Assembly: GCA_947650365.1 (NCBI GenBank)
Contig: OX393551.1
Location: 91,238,697-91,302,696, forward strand
From: Chamaelirium japonicum
Lineage: Eukaryota; Streptophyta; Magnoliopsida; Liliales; Melanthiaceae
Direction of reading: 5' to 3'
DNA length: 64,000 nt
A program made the translations under genes and the position numbers. This document shows positions 28,997-43,460 of the stretch, one piece after another. Under the pieces are notes generated by a model that was not told the origin of the DNA, made no database searches, and saw only the letters and a program-made list of their open reading frames with translations. The first letter of the stretch is position 1. Each line of letters begins with the position of its first letter.

Positions 28997-31900
28997 ATAG
29001 ATTGTGCGAATGAATTAGAATGGATCATACGAATGAATTAGAATGGATCGTACGAATAAATTGGAATGGATACATTCGTGCGAATGAATTAGAATGGATC
29101 GTATGAATGAATTAGAGTGGATACATTCATACAAATGAATTAGAATGGATTGTACGAATGAATTAGAATGGATACATTCGTGCGAATGAATTAGAATGGA
29201 TCATATGAATGAATTAGAATGGATCGTTTGAGTGAATGCGAATGGATCGTGTGAATGAATTAGAATGGATTGTACGTATGAATTAGAATGGATCGTACGA
29301 ATGAATTAGAATGGATACATTCGTACGAATCCATTCTATTTCATTCGTACGATCCATTCTAATTCATTCGCACGATCCATTCTAATTCATTCATACGATC
29401 CATTCTAATTCATTCGTACGATCCATTCTAATTCATTCGCACAATCTATTCTAATTCATTCGTACTATCCATTCTAATTCATTCGCAAGATCCATTCTAA
29501 TTCATTCATACGATCCATTCTATTTCATTCATATGATCCATTCTAATTCATTCGCACGATCCATTCTAATTCATTAGCACGAAAAAACACGATCAACTCA
29601 TATACGAATAAATTAGAATGAATTAGAATGGATCGTACGAATGAATTAGAATGGATTGAATTAGAATGGATCGTGCGAATGAATTAGAATGGATCGTACG
29701 AATGAATTAGATTGGATCGTATGAATGAATTAGAATGGATCGTGCGAATGAATTAGAATGGATCGTACGAATGAATTAGAATGGATCGTTTGAATGAATT
29801 AGAATGGATCGTACTTATGAATTAGAATGGGTCGTTTGAGTGAATGCGAATGGATCGTGCGAATGAATTAGAATGGATTGTACGAATGAATTAGAATGGA
29901 TCGTGCGAATGAATTAGAATGGATCGTTCGAATGAATTAGAATGGATCGCTTGAATGAATTAGAATGGATCGTACTTATGAATTAGAATGGGTCGTTTGA
30001 GTGAATGCGAATGGATCGTGCGAATGAATTAGAATGGATTGTACGAATGAAGTAGAATGGATCGTACGAAGGAATTAGAATGGATACCTTCGTGCAAATG
30101 AATTAGAATGAATTGAATTAGAATGAATCGTACGAATGAATTAGAATGAATCATACCGTACGAATGAATTAAAATGGATCATACGAAGGAATTAGAATGG
30201 ATCGTACGAATGAATTAGAATGGATCGTACGAATGAATTAGAATGGACCGTACGAAGGAATTAGAATGGATAGTACGAAGGAATTAGAATGGATACCTTC
30301 GTGCAAATGAATTAGAATGGATCGTACGAATGAAATAGAATGGATCGTACGAATGAATTAGAATAGATTGTGCGAATGGATTAGAATGGATCGTATGAAT
30401 GAATTAGAATGGATCGTGCGAATGAATTAGAATGGATCGTGCGAATGAATTAGAATGGATCGTACGAATGAATTAGAATGGATCGTATGAATGAATTAGA
30501 TTGGATCGTATTAATGAATTAGAATGGATCATACGAATGAATTAGAATAGATCGTACGAATGAATTAGAATGGGTACGAATGGATCGTACCAATGAGTAA
30601 GAATGGATCGTACGAATGAAATAGATTGGATTGTCCGAATGAATTAGAATGGATATATTCGTGCGAATGAATTAGGATGGATCGTATGAATGAATTAGAA
30701 TAGATTGTGCGAATGAATTAGAATGGATCGTACGAATGAATTAGAATGGATACATTCATGCGAATGAATTAGAATGGATCGTATGAATGAATTAGAATGG
30801 ATCGTATGAGTGAATTAGAATGGATACGAAGGAATTAGAATGGATCGTACGAAGGAATTAGAATGGAGAATGGATCGTGCAAATGAATTAGAATGGATCG
30901 TGCGATAAGAATGGATCGTACGAATGAAATAGAATAGATCGTACGGATAAATGAATTTGGATCGTGCTAATGAATTAGAATGGATCGTACGAATGAATTA
31001 GAATGGATCGTACTAATGAATTAGAATAGATTGTGCGAATGAATTAGAATGGATCGTACGAATGAATTAGAAAGGATATATTCGTGCGAATGAATTTGAA
31101 TAGATCGTATGAATGAATTAGATTGGATCGTATTAATGAATTAGAATGGATCGTGCAAATGAATTAGAATGGATCGTACGAATGAATTAGAATGGATAGA
31201 TTCGTGCGAATGAATTTGAATGGATCGTATGAGTGTGAATGAATTAGAATGGATCGTGCGAATGAATTAGAATGGATCGTATGAATGAATTAGAATGGAT
31301 CGTGCGAATGAATTAGAATGGATCGTACGAATGAATTAGAATAGATTGTGCGAATGAATTAGAATGGATCGTACAAATGAATTAGAATGGATCGTACGAA
31401 TGAATTAGAATGGATCATATGAATGAATTAGAATGGATCGTGCGAATGAATTAGAATGGATCGTACGAATGAATTAGAATAGATTGTGCGAATGAATTAG
31501 AATGGATCGTACGAATGAATTAGAATGGATCGTACGAATGAATTAGAATGGATCGTATGAATGAATTAGAATGGATCATGCGAATGAATTAGAATGGATC
31601 ATACGAATGAAATAGAATGGATTCGCACGAATGTATCCATTCTAATTCATTCGTACGATCCATTCTAATTCATTCGTACAATCCATTCTAATTCATTCGC
31701 ACGATCAATTCGCATTCACTCAAACGATCCATTCTAATTCATTCATATGATCCATTCTAATTCATTCGCACGAATGTATCCATTCTAATTCATTCGTACG
31801 ATCCATTCTAATTCATTTGTACGAATGTATCCACTCTAATTCATTCATACGATCCATTCTAATTCATTCGTATGATCCATTCTAATTCATTTGCACGAAG

Positions 31901-33884
31901 GTATCCATTCTATTTCATTCGTACGATCCATTCTAATTCATTCGTATGATCCATTCTAATTCATTCGCATGAATGTATCCATTCTAATTCATTCGTACGA
32001 TCCATTCTATCTCATTCGTACAATCCATTCTATTTCATTCGTACAATCCATTCTATCTCATTCGTACGATCCATTCTAATTCGTTTGTACGACCCATTCT
32101 AATTCATTCGCACGATCCATTCTAATTCATTCGCACAATCTATTCTAATTCATTCGCATGAATGTATCTATTCTAATTCATTCGTACATGTATGAATGAA
32201 TTAGAATGGATCGTACGAATGAATTAGAGTTGATACATTCGTGCGAATAAATTAGAATGGATCGTACGAATGAATTAGATTGGATCGTATGAATGAATTA
32301 TAATGGATCATGCGAAGGAATTAGAATAGATCATACGAATGAATTAGAATGGATCGTAAGAATGAATTAGAATGGATACATACGAATGAATTAGAAAGGA
32401 TACATTCGTGCGAATGAATTAGAATGGATCGTATGAGTGTGAATGAATTAGAATGGATCGTGCGAATGAATTAGAATGGATCGTACGAATGAATTAGAAT
32501 GGATACATTCGTACGAATGAAATAGAATGGATCATACGAATGAATTAGAATGGATCGTATGAATGAATTAGAGTGGATACATTCGTACGAATGAATTAGA
32601 ATGGATACATTCGTGCGAATGAATTAGAATGGATCATATGAAAGAATTAGAATGGATCGTTTGAGTGAATGCGAATGGATCGTGCGAATGAATTAGAATG
32701 GATTGTACGAATGAATTAGAATGGATCGTACGAATGAATTAGAATGGATCGTACGAATGAATTAGAATGGATTGAATTAGAATAAATCGTACGAATGAAT
32801 TAGAATGAATCATACCGTACAAATAAATTAGAATGGATCATACGAAGGAATTAGAATGGATCGTACGAATGAATTAGAATGGATCGTACGAATGAATTAG
32901 AATGGATCATATGAAGAAATTAGAATGGATCGTACGAATGAGTAAGAATGGATCGTATGAATGAATTAGAATGGATCGTGTGAATGAATTAAAATGGATC
33001 GTATGAATGAAATAGAATGGATCGTATGAATTAGAATGGATCGTACGAATGAAATAGAATGGATCGTACGAACGAATTAGAATAGATTGTGCGAATGGAT
33101 TAGAATGGATCATACGATTGAGTAAGAATGGATTGTACGAATGAAATAGAATAAATCGTATGAATGAATTAGAATGGTTCATGCTAATGAATTAGAATTG
33201 ATCGTACAAATGAATTAGAATAGATTGTGCGAATGAATTAGAATGGATCGTACGAATGAATTGGAATGGATACATTCGTGCGAATGAATTAGAATGGATC
33301 GTATGAATGAATTAGAGTGGATACATTCGTACAAATGAATTAGAATGGATCGTACGAATGAATTAGAATGGATACATTCGTGCGAAAGAATTAGAATAGA
33401 TCGTACGAATGAATTAGAATGGATCGTATGAATGAAATAGAATGGATCGTACAAATGAATTAGAATGGATCGTGTGAATGAATTAGAATGGATCATACGA
33501 ATGAATATCGTACGAATGAAATAGAATGGATCGTACTAATGAATTGGAAAGGATCGTACGAAGGAATTAGAATGGATCGTACGAAGGAATTAGAATGGAT
33601 AGTACGAATGAATTAGAATGGATACCTTCGTGCAAATGAATTAGAATGGATCGTACGAATGAGTAATAATGGATCGTACGAATGAAATAGAATGGATCGT
33701 ATGAATGAATTAGAATGGATCGTGCGAATGAATTAGAATGGATCGTACGAATGAATTAGAATAGATTGTGCGAATGAATTAGAATGGATCGTACGAATGA
33801 ATTAGAATGGATCGTATGAATGAATTAGAATGGATCATGCGAATGAATTAGAATGGAACGTACGAATGAAATAGAATGGATTCG
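28997..33884. repeat. Rearranged stretch between the 18.3-kb copies, left part
   Basis: - and + blocks of 270 bp to 2 kb. The - block 29,605-31,624 joins pieces resembling 19,390-19,960 and 13,170-13,500. The + block 31,625-32,189 and - block 32,190-33,884 start with the same junctions as 1,699-2,305 and 2,306-4,680 (ACATGTATG at 32,188) but are shorter. A reverse-complement alpha segment lies at about 32,890-33,190. Confidence 0.72.
29577..29606 (+). repeat. A6 junction element, copy 5
   Basis: Diverged copy (CGATCAACTCATATACG) outside the 18.3-kb repeats, still at a + to - switch. Confidence 0.82.
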
Positions 33885-36800
33885 CACGAATGTATCCATT
33901 CTAATTCATTCGTACGATCCATTCTAATTCATTCATATGATCCATTCTAATTTATTCGCACGAATGTATCAATTCTAATTCATTCGTACGATCCATTCTA
34001 ATTCATTTGTACGAATGTATCCACTCTTATTCATTCATACGATCCATTCTAATTCATTCGCACGAATGTATCCATTCCAATTCATTCGTACGATCCATTC
34101 TAATTCATTCGCATAATCTATTCTAATTCATTCGTAAGATCAATTCTAATTCATTAGCATGATCCATTCTAATTCATTCGTACGATCTATTCTATTTCAT
34201 TCGTACAATCCATTCTTACTCAATCGTATGATCCATTCTAATCCATTCGCACAATCTATTCTAATTCATTCGTACGATCCATTCTATTTCATTCGTACGA
34301 TCCATTCTATTTCATTCATACGATCCATTTTAATTCATTCGCACGATCCATTCTAATTCATTTATACGATCCATTCTAATTCATTCGTACGATCCATTCT
34401 AATTTCTTCGTATGATCTATTCTAATTCCTTCGTACGATCCATTCTAATTCCTTCGTACGATCCATTCAAATTCATTCGCACGAATCTATCCATTCTAAT
34501 TCATTCGTACGATCCATTCTAATTCATTCGCATGATCCATTCTAATTCATTAATACGATCCAATCTAATTCATTCATACGATCTATTCTAATTCATTCGC
34601 ACGAATATATCCTTTCTAATTCATTCGTACGATCCATTCTAATTCATTCGCACAATCTATTCTAATTCATTAGTACGATCCATTCTAATTCATTCGTACG
34701 ATCCATTCTAATTCATTAGCACGATCCAAATTCATTTATCCGTACGATCTATTCTATTTCATTCGTACGATCCATTCTTATCGCACGATCTATTCTAATT
34801 CATTCGCACGATCCATTCTCCATTCTAATTCCTTCGTACGATCCATTCTAATTCCTTCGTATCCATTCTAATTCACTCATACGATCCATTCTAATTCATT
34901 CATGCGATCCATTCTAATTCATTCGCATGAATGTATCCATTCTAATTCATTCGTACGATCCATTCTAATTCATTCGCACAATCTATTCTAATTCATTCAT
35001 ACGATCCATCCTAATTCATTCGCACGAATGTATCCAGTCTAATTCATTCGTACAATCCATTCTATTTCATTCGTACGATCCATTCTAATTCATTCGCACG
35101 ATCCATTCTAATTCTTTCGCATGATCCATTCTAATTCATTCGTACGATCGATTCTAATTCATTCATACGATCCATTCTAATTCATTCGCACGAATGTATC
35201 CATTCTAATTCATTCGTACGATCCATTCTAATTCATTTGTACGATCCATTCTTACTCATTCGTACGATCCATTCTAATTCATTCATACGATCCAATCTAA
35301 TTCATTCATATGATCCATTCTAATTCATTCGCACAATCTATTCTAATTCATTCATACGATCCATTCTAATTTATTCGCACGATCTATTCTAATTCATTCA
35401 TACGATCCATTCTAATTCATTCATATGATCCATTCTAATTCATTCGCACGATCCATTCTTACTCATTCGTACGATCCATTCTAATTCATTCGTACTATCC
35501 ATTCTAATTCATTCATACGATCCATTCTATTTCATTCGTACGATCCATTCTTACTCATTCGTACGATCCATTCTAATTCATTTGCACGAAGGTATCAATT
35601 CTAATTCATTTGTACTATTCATTCTAATTCCTTCGTACGATCCATTCTAATTCCTTCGTACGATCCATTCTAATTCATTCGTATAATCCATTCTAATTCA
35701 TTCGTACGATCCATTCTAATTCATTCGCACGATCCATTCTAATTCATTAGCACGATCCATTCTAATTCATTCGTACGATCCATTCTAATTCATTTATACG
35801 ATCCAATCTAATTCATTCATACGATCCATTCTAATTCTTTCGCACGAATGTATCCATTCTAATTCATTCTAATTTATTCTAATTCAATCCATTCTAATTC
35901 ATTCGTACGATCCATTCTAATTCATTCGTACAATCCATTCTAATTCATTCGCACGATCCATTCGCATTCACTCAAACGATCCATTCTAATTCATTCATAT
36001 GATCCATTCTAATTCATTCGCACGAATGTATCCATTCTAAATCATTCGTACGATCCATTCTAATTCATTTGTACGAATGTATCCACTCTAATTCATTCAT
36101 ACGATCCATTCTAATTCATTCGCACGAATGTATCCATTTCAGTTCATTCGTACGATCCATTCTAATTCATTCGCACAATCTATTCTAATTCATTCATACG
36201 ATCAATTCTAATTCATTAGCATGATCCATTCTAATTCCTTCGTACTATCCATTCTAATTCCTTCGTACGATCCATTCTAATTCCTTCGTATCCATTCTAA
36301 TTCACTCATACGATCCATTCTAATTCATTGATACGATCCATTCTAATTCATTCGCATGAATGTATCCATTCTAATTCATTCGTACGATCCTTTCTAATTC
36401 ATTCGCACAATCTATTCTAATTCATTCGTGCGAATGAATCCATTCTAATTCATTCGTATGATCCATTCTAATTCATTCGCATGAATGTATCCATTCTAAT
36501 TCATTCGTACGATCCATTCTATCTCATTCGTACAATCCATTCTATTTCATTCGTACGATCCATTCTAATTCATTCACACGATCCATTCTAATTCATTCGT
36601 ATGATCCATTCTAATTCATTTGTACGATCGATTCTAATTCATTCATACGATCCATTCTAATTCATTCGCACGAATGTATCCATTCTAATTCATTCATACG
36701 ATCCATTCTAATTCATTCGCACGATCCATTCTAATTCATTCATACGATCCATTCTATTTCATTCGTACGATCCATTCTTACTCATTCGTACGATCCATCC

Positions 36801-37150
36801 TAATTCATTTGCACGAAGGTATCCATTCTAATTCATTCGTACTATCCATTCTAATTCCTTCGTACGATCCATTCTAATTCCTTCGTACGATCCATTCTAA
36901 TTCATTCGTACGATCCATTCTAATTCATTCGTACGATCCATTCTAATTCCTTCGTATGATCCATTCTAATTCATTCGTACGGTATGATTCATTCTAATTC
37001 ATTCGTACGATTCATTCTAATTCAATCCATTCTAAATCATTCGTACGATCCATTCTAATTCATTCGTACGATCCATTCTAATTCATTCGTACGATTCATT
37101 CTAATTCAATCCATTCTAATTCATTCGTACGATCCATTCTTACTCATCGT
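33885..37150 (+). repeat. Alpha module copy plus extended + block
   Basis: The longest unidirectional block, about 3.27 kb. Its left part follows alpha with landmarks at about 34,215 (TTACTCAATCGTATG), 34,727 (CAAATTCATTTATCCG) and 34,905. Beyond about 35,080 it is a mosaic of + pieces found elsewhere, including a second CATTCACTCAAACG start (about 35,966) and a run resembling 26,470-26,700 (about 36,820-37,100). Confidence 0.75.
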
Positions 37151-40100
37151 ATGCATGAATTAGAATGGATCGTGCGAATGAATTAGAATGGATCGTACGA
37201 ATGAAATAGAATGGATCGAACGAATGAATTAGAATGGATACATTCGTGCGAATGAATTAGAATGGATCATACGAATGAGTAAGAATGGATCGTACGAATG
37301 AAATAGAATGGATTGTACGAATGAATTAGAATGGATCGTACGAATGAATTAGCATTGATCGTGCTAATGAATTAGAATGGAACGTACGAATGAATTAGAA
37401 TGGATCGTAGAATGGATCGTATGAATGAATTAGATTGGATCGTACGAATGAGTAAGAATTGATCATACGAATGAATTAGAATGGATCGTACGAATGAATT
37501 AGAATAGATACATTTCGTACGATCCATTCTAATTCATTCGTACGATCTATTCTAATTCATTCATGCAATCCATTCTAATTCATTCGTACGAAGGAATTAG
37601 AAAGGATCGTATGAATGAATTAGAATGGATCGTGCGAATGAAATAGAATGGATCGTACTTATGAATTATAATGGATCGTTCGAATGAATTAGAATGGATT
37701 GTACGAATGAATTAGAATAGATTGTGCGAATGAATTAGAATGGATCGTACGAATGAATTAGAATGGATAAATTCATGCAAATGAATTAGAATGGATTGTA
37801 TGAATGAATTAGATTGGATCGTATAAATGAATTAGAATGGATCGTACGAATGAATTAGAATAGATCGTACGAATGAATTAGAATGGATACGAATGGATCG
37901 TACGAATGAGTAAGAATGGATCGTACGAATGAAATAGAATGGATTGTACGAATGAATTAGAATGGATACATTCGTGCGAATGAATTAGGATGGATCGTAT
38001 GAATGAATTAGAATAGATTGTGCGAATGAATTAGAATGGATCGTACGAATGAATCAGAATGGATAGATTCGTGCGAATAAATTTGAATGGATCGTACGAA
38101 TGAGTAAGAATGGATTGAATTAGAATGAATTAGAATGGATCGTACGAATGAATTAGAATGGATCATATGAATGAATTAGGATGGATCATGCGAATGAATT
38201 AGAAGGGATCGTGCGAATGAATTAGAATGGATCGTACGAATGAATTAGAATGGATCGTATGAATGAATTAGATTAGATCGTATTAAATTCGTACGATCCA
38301 TTCTTACTCATTCGTACGAAGGAATTATAATGGATAGTATGAATAAATTAGAATGGATACCTTCGTGCAAATGAATTAGAATGGATCATACGAATGAGTA
38401 AGAATGGATCGTACGAATGAAATAGAATGGATCGTATGAATGAATTACAATAGATCGTGCGAATGAATTAGAATGGATCGTACGAATGAATTAGAATAGA
38501 TTGTGTGAATGAATTAGAATGGATCGTACGAATGAGTAAGAATGGATTGTACGAATGAAATAGAATGGATCGTATGAATGAATTAGAAAGGATTGTGCGA
38601 ATGAATTAGAATGGATCGTACGAATGAATTAGAATGGATCGTGCGAATGAATTAGAATGGATCGTACGAATGAATTAGAATAGATTGTGCGAATGAATTA
38701 GAATGGATCGTACGAATGAATATGAATGGATCGTACGAATGAATTAGAATGGATCGTACGAATGAATTAGAATGGATCGTATGAATGAATTAGAATGGAT
38801 CGTACGAATGAATTAGAATGGATCGTAGAATGAATTAGAATGGATCGTGCGAATAAATTAGAATGGATCGTATGAATGAATTAGAATAGATTGTGCGAAT
38901 GAAATAGAATGGATTGTACGAATGAGATAGAATGGATCGTACGAATGAATTAGAATGGATACATTCATGCTAATGAATTAGAATGGATCATACGAATGAA
39001 TTAGAATGGATTCATTCGTGCGAATGAATTAGAATGGATCGTACGAATGAGTAAGAATGGATCGTACGAATGAATTAGAATGGATTGAATTAGAATGAAT
39101 CGTACGAATGAATTAGAATAAATCGTTCGAATGAATTAGAATGGATCATACGAATGAATTAGAATGGATTGAATTAGAATGAATCGTACGAATGAATTAG
39201 AATGAATCATACCGTACGAATGAATTAGAATGGATCGTACAAAGGAATTAGAATGGATCGTACGAATGAATTCGAATGTATCCTTTCTAATTCATTCATA
39301 CGATCCATTCTAATTCCTTCGTACGATCCATTCTAATTCATTCGTACGATCCATTCTAATTCATTCGCACGATCCATTCTTATTCATTCGTACGATCCAT
39401 TATATTTCATTCATACGATCCATTCTAATTCATTCGCACGATCCATTCTAATTCATTCATACAATCCATTCTATTTCATTCGTACGATCCATTCTTACTC
39501 ATTCGTACGATCCGTTCTAATTCATTTGCACGAAGGTATCCATTCTAATTCCTTCGTACGATCCATTCTAATTCCTTCGTACGATCCATTCTAATTCATT
39601 CGTACAATCCATTCTAATTCCTTTGTACGATCCATTCTAATTCATTCATACGATCCATTCTAATTCATTTGTACGATCTATTCTATTTCATTCATACGAT
39701 CCATTCTAATTCAATAATACGATCCATTCTAATTCATTCGCACGATCCATTCTAATTCATTCACACTCATACGATCCATTCTAATTCATTCGTATGAATG
39801 AATTAGAGTGGATACATTCGTACAAATGAATTAGAATGGATCGTATGAATGAATTAGAGTGGATACATTCGTACAAATGAATTAGAATGGATTGTACGAA
39901 TGAATTAGAATGGATACATTCGTGCGAATGAATTAGAATGGATCATATGAATGAATTAGAATGGATCGTTTGAGTGAATGCGAATGGATTGTGCGAATGA
40001 ATTAGAATGGATCGTACGAATGAAATAGAATGGATTCGCACGAATGTATCCATTCTAATGCATTCGTACGATCCATTCTAATTCATTCGTACAATCCATT

Positions 40101-40641
40101 CTAATTCATTCGCACAATCCATTCGCATTCACTCAAACGATCCATTCTAATTCATTCATATGATCCATTCTAATTCATTCGCACGAATGTATCCATTCTA
40201 ATTCATTCGTACAATCCATTCTAATTCATTTGTACGAATGTATCCACTCTAATTCATTCATACGATCCATTCTAATTCATTTGTACGAATGTATCCACTC
40301 TAATTCATTCGTACGAATGAATTAGAATGGATCGTATGAGTGTGAATGAATTAGAATGGATCGTGCGAATGAATTAGAATGGATCGTATTATTGAATTAG
40401 AATGGATCGTATGAATGAAATAGAATAGATCGTACGAATGAATTAGAATGGATCGTATGAATGAATTAGAATGGATCGTACAAAGGAATTAGAATGGATT
40501 GTACGAATGAATTAGAATGGATCGTACGAATGAATTAGAATGGATCGTACGAAGGAATTAGAATGGATCGTACGAAGGAATTAGAATGGATACCTTCGTG
40601 CAAATGAATTAGAACGGATCGTACGAATGAGTAAGAATGGA
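37151..40641. repeat. Rearranged stretch between the 18.3-kb copies, right part
   Basis: It contains the two shortest + blocks, 37,515-37,588 and 38,287-38,316. From about 38,530 to 40,000 it is a third copy of 24,645-26,130 and about 54,620-56,100. At about 40,020 it diverges into another GGATTCGCACGAATG + block (40,037-40,314). Confidence 0.75.
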
Positions 40642-43460
40642 TCATACGAATGAATTAGAATGGATTGAATTAGAATGAATCATACGAATGAATTAGAATG
40701 AATCATACCGTACGAATGAATTAGAATGGATCATACGAAGGAATTAGAATGGATCGTACGAATGAATTAGAATGGATCGTACGAAGGAATTAGAATGGAT
40801 CGTACGAAGGAATTAGAATGGATAGTACGAATGAATTAGAATGGATACCTTCATGCAAATGAATTAGAATGGATCGTACGAATGAGTAAGAATGGATCGT
40901 ACGAATGAAATAGAATGGATCGTATGAATGAATTAGAATGGATTGTGCGAATGAATTAGAATGGATCGTACGAATGAATTAGAATGGATCATACGAATGA
41001 ATTAGCATGGATCGTACGAATGAATTAGAATGGATCGTGCGAATGAATTAGAATGGATCGTACGAATGAAATAGAATGGATTCACACGAATGTATCCATT
41101 CTAATTCATTCGTACGATCCATTCTAATTCATTCGTACAATCCATTCTAATTCATTCGCACGATCCATTCGCATTCACTCAAACGATCCATTCTAATTCA
41201 TGCATATGATCCATTCTAATTCATTCGCACGAATGTATCCATTCTAATTCATTCGTACGATCCATTCTAAATCATTTGTACGAATGTATCCACTCTAATT
41301 CATTCATACGATCCATTCTAATTCATTCGCACGAATGTATCCTTTCCAATTCATTCGTACGATCCATTCTAATTCATTCGCACAATCTATTCTAATTCAT
41401 TCGTACGATCAATTCTAATTCATTAGCATGATCCATTCTAATTCATTCGTACGATCTATTCTATTTCATTCGTACAATCCATTCTTACTCAATCGTATGA
41501 TCCATTCTAATCCATTCGCACAATCTATTCTAATTCATTCGTACGATCCATTCTATTTCATTCGTACGATCCATTCTAATTCCTACGATCCATTCTATTT
41601 CATTCATACGATCCATTTTAATTCATTCGCACGATCCATTCTAATTCATTCATACGATCCATTCTAATTCATTCGTACGGTCATTCTAATTTCTTCGTAT
41701 GATCCATTCTAATTCCTTCGTACGATCCATTCAAATTCATTCGCACGAATCTATCCATTCTAATTCATTCGTATGATCCATTCTAATTCATTCGCACTAT
41801 CCATTCTAATTCATTAATACGATCCAATCTAATTCATTCATACGATCTATTCTAATTCATTCGCACGAATATATCCTTTCTAATTCATTCGTACGATCCA
41901 TTCTAATTCATTCGCACAATCTATTCTAATTCATTAGTACGATCCATTCTAAATCATTCGTACGATCCATTCTAATTCATTAGCACGATCCAAATTCATT
42001 TATCCGTACGATCTATTCTATTTCATTCATACGATCCATTCTTATCGCACGATCCATTCTAATTCATTCGCACGATCCATTCTCCATTCTAATTCCTTCG
42101 TACGATCCATTCTAATTCCTTCGTATCCATTCTAATTCACTCATACGATCCATTCTAATTCATTCATACAATCCATTCTAATTCATTCGCATGAATGTAT
42201 CCATTCTAATTCATTCGTACGATCCATTCTAATTCATTCGCACAATCTATTCTAATTCATTCATACGATTCATCCTAATTCATTCGCACGAATGTATCCA
42301 TTCTAATTCATTCGTACGATCCATTCTTACTCATTCGTACGATCCATTCGTATTCATTCTAATTCATTCGTACGATCTATTCTAATTCATTCGTACGATC
42401 CATTCTAATTCATTAATATGATCCAATCTAATTCATTCATACGATCCATTCTAATTCATTCGTACGATCCATTCTAATTCATTCGCACGATCCATTCTAA
42501 TTCATTCGCACGATCCATTCTAATTCATTCATACGATCCATTCTAATTCATTCGTACGATCCATTCTAATTCTTTCGTAAGATCCAATCTAATTCATTCA
42601 TACGATCCATTCTAATTCTTTCGCACGAATGTATCCATTCTAATTCATTCATACGATCCATTCTAATTCATTCGTACGATACATTCTAATTCATTCGCAC
42701 GATCCATTCTAATTCATTCGCACGATCCATTCTAATTCATTCATACGATCCATTCTAATTCATTCGTATGATCCAATCTAATTCATTCATACGATCCATT
42801 CTAATTCTTTTGCACGAATGTATCCATTCTAATTCATTCGTACGATCCATTCTAATTCATTAGCACGAAAAAACACGATCCACTCACATACGAATAAATT
42901 AGAATGAATTAGAATGGATTGTGTGAATGAAATTGATCGTACGAATGAATTAGAATAGATTGTGAGAATGAATTAGAATGGATCGTACGAATGAATTGGA
43001 ATGGATCGTACGAATGAATTAGAATGGATAGTACGAATGAATTATAATGGATACATTCATGCGAATGAATTAGAATGGATCGTATGAATGAATTAGAATG
43101 GATCGTATGAGTGAATTAGAATGGATACGAAGGAATTAGAATGGATCGTATGAATGAATTAGAATGGAGAATGGATCGTGCAAATGAATTAGAATGGATC
43201 GTACGAATGAAATAGAATAGATCGTACGGATAAATGAATTTGGATCGTGCTAATGAATTAGAATGGATCGTACGAATGAATTAGAATGGATCGTACTAAT
43301 GAATTAGAATAGATTGTGCGAATGAATTAGAATGGATCGTACGAATGAATTAGAAAGGATATATTCGTGCGAATGAATTAGAATAGATCGTATGAATGAA
43401 TTAGATTGGATCGTATTAATGAATTAGAAAGGATCGTGCGAATGAATTAGAATGGATCGT
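40642..43460 (+). repeat. ~2.95-kb tandem unit B1
   Basis: Counterpart of unit A1 with its + alpha block at 41,081-42,890. One 23-bp monomer present near 12,800 is missing near 42,770, so the spacing between this unit's alpha block and the next is about 22 bp shorter than in copy A (2,945 against 2,967). Confidence 0.8.
42863..42892 (+). repeat. A6 junction element, copy 6
   Basis: Counterpart of copy 1 in segment B, 29,942 bp away. Confidence 0.85.
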
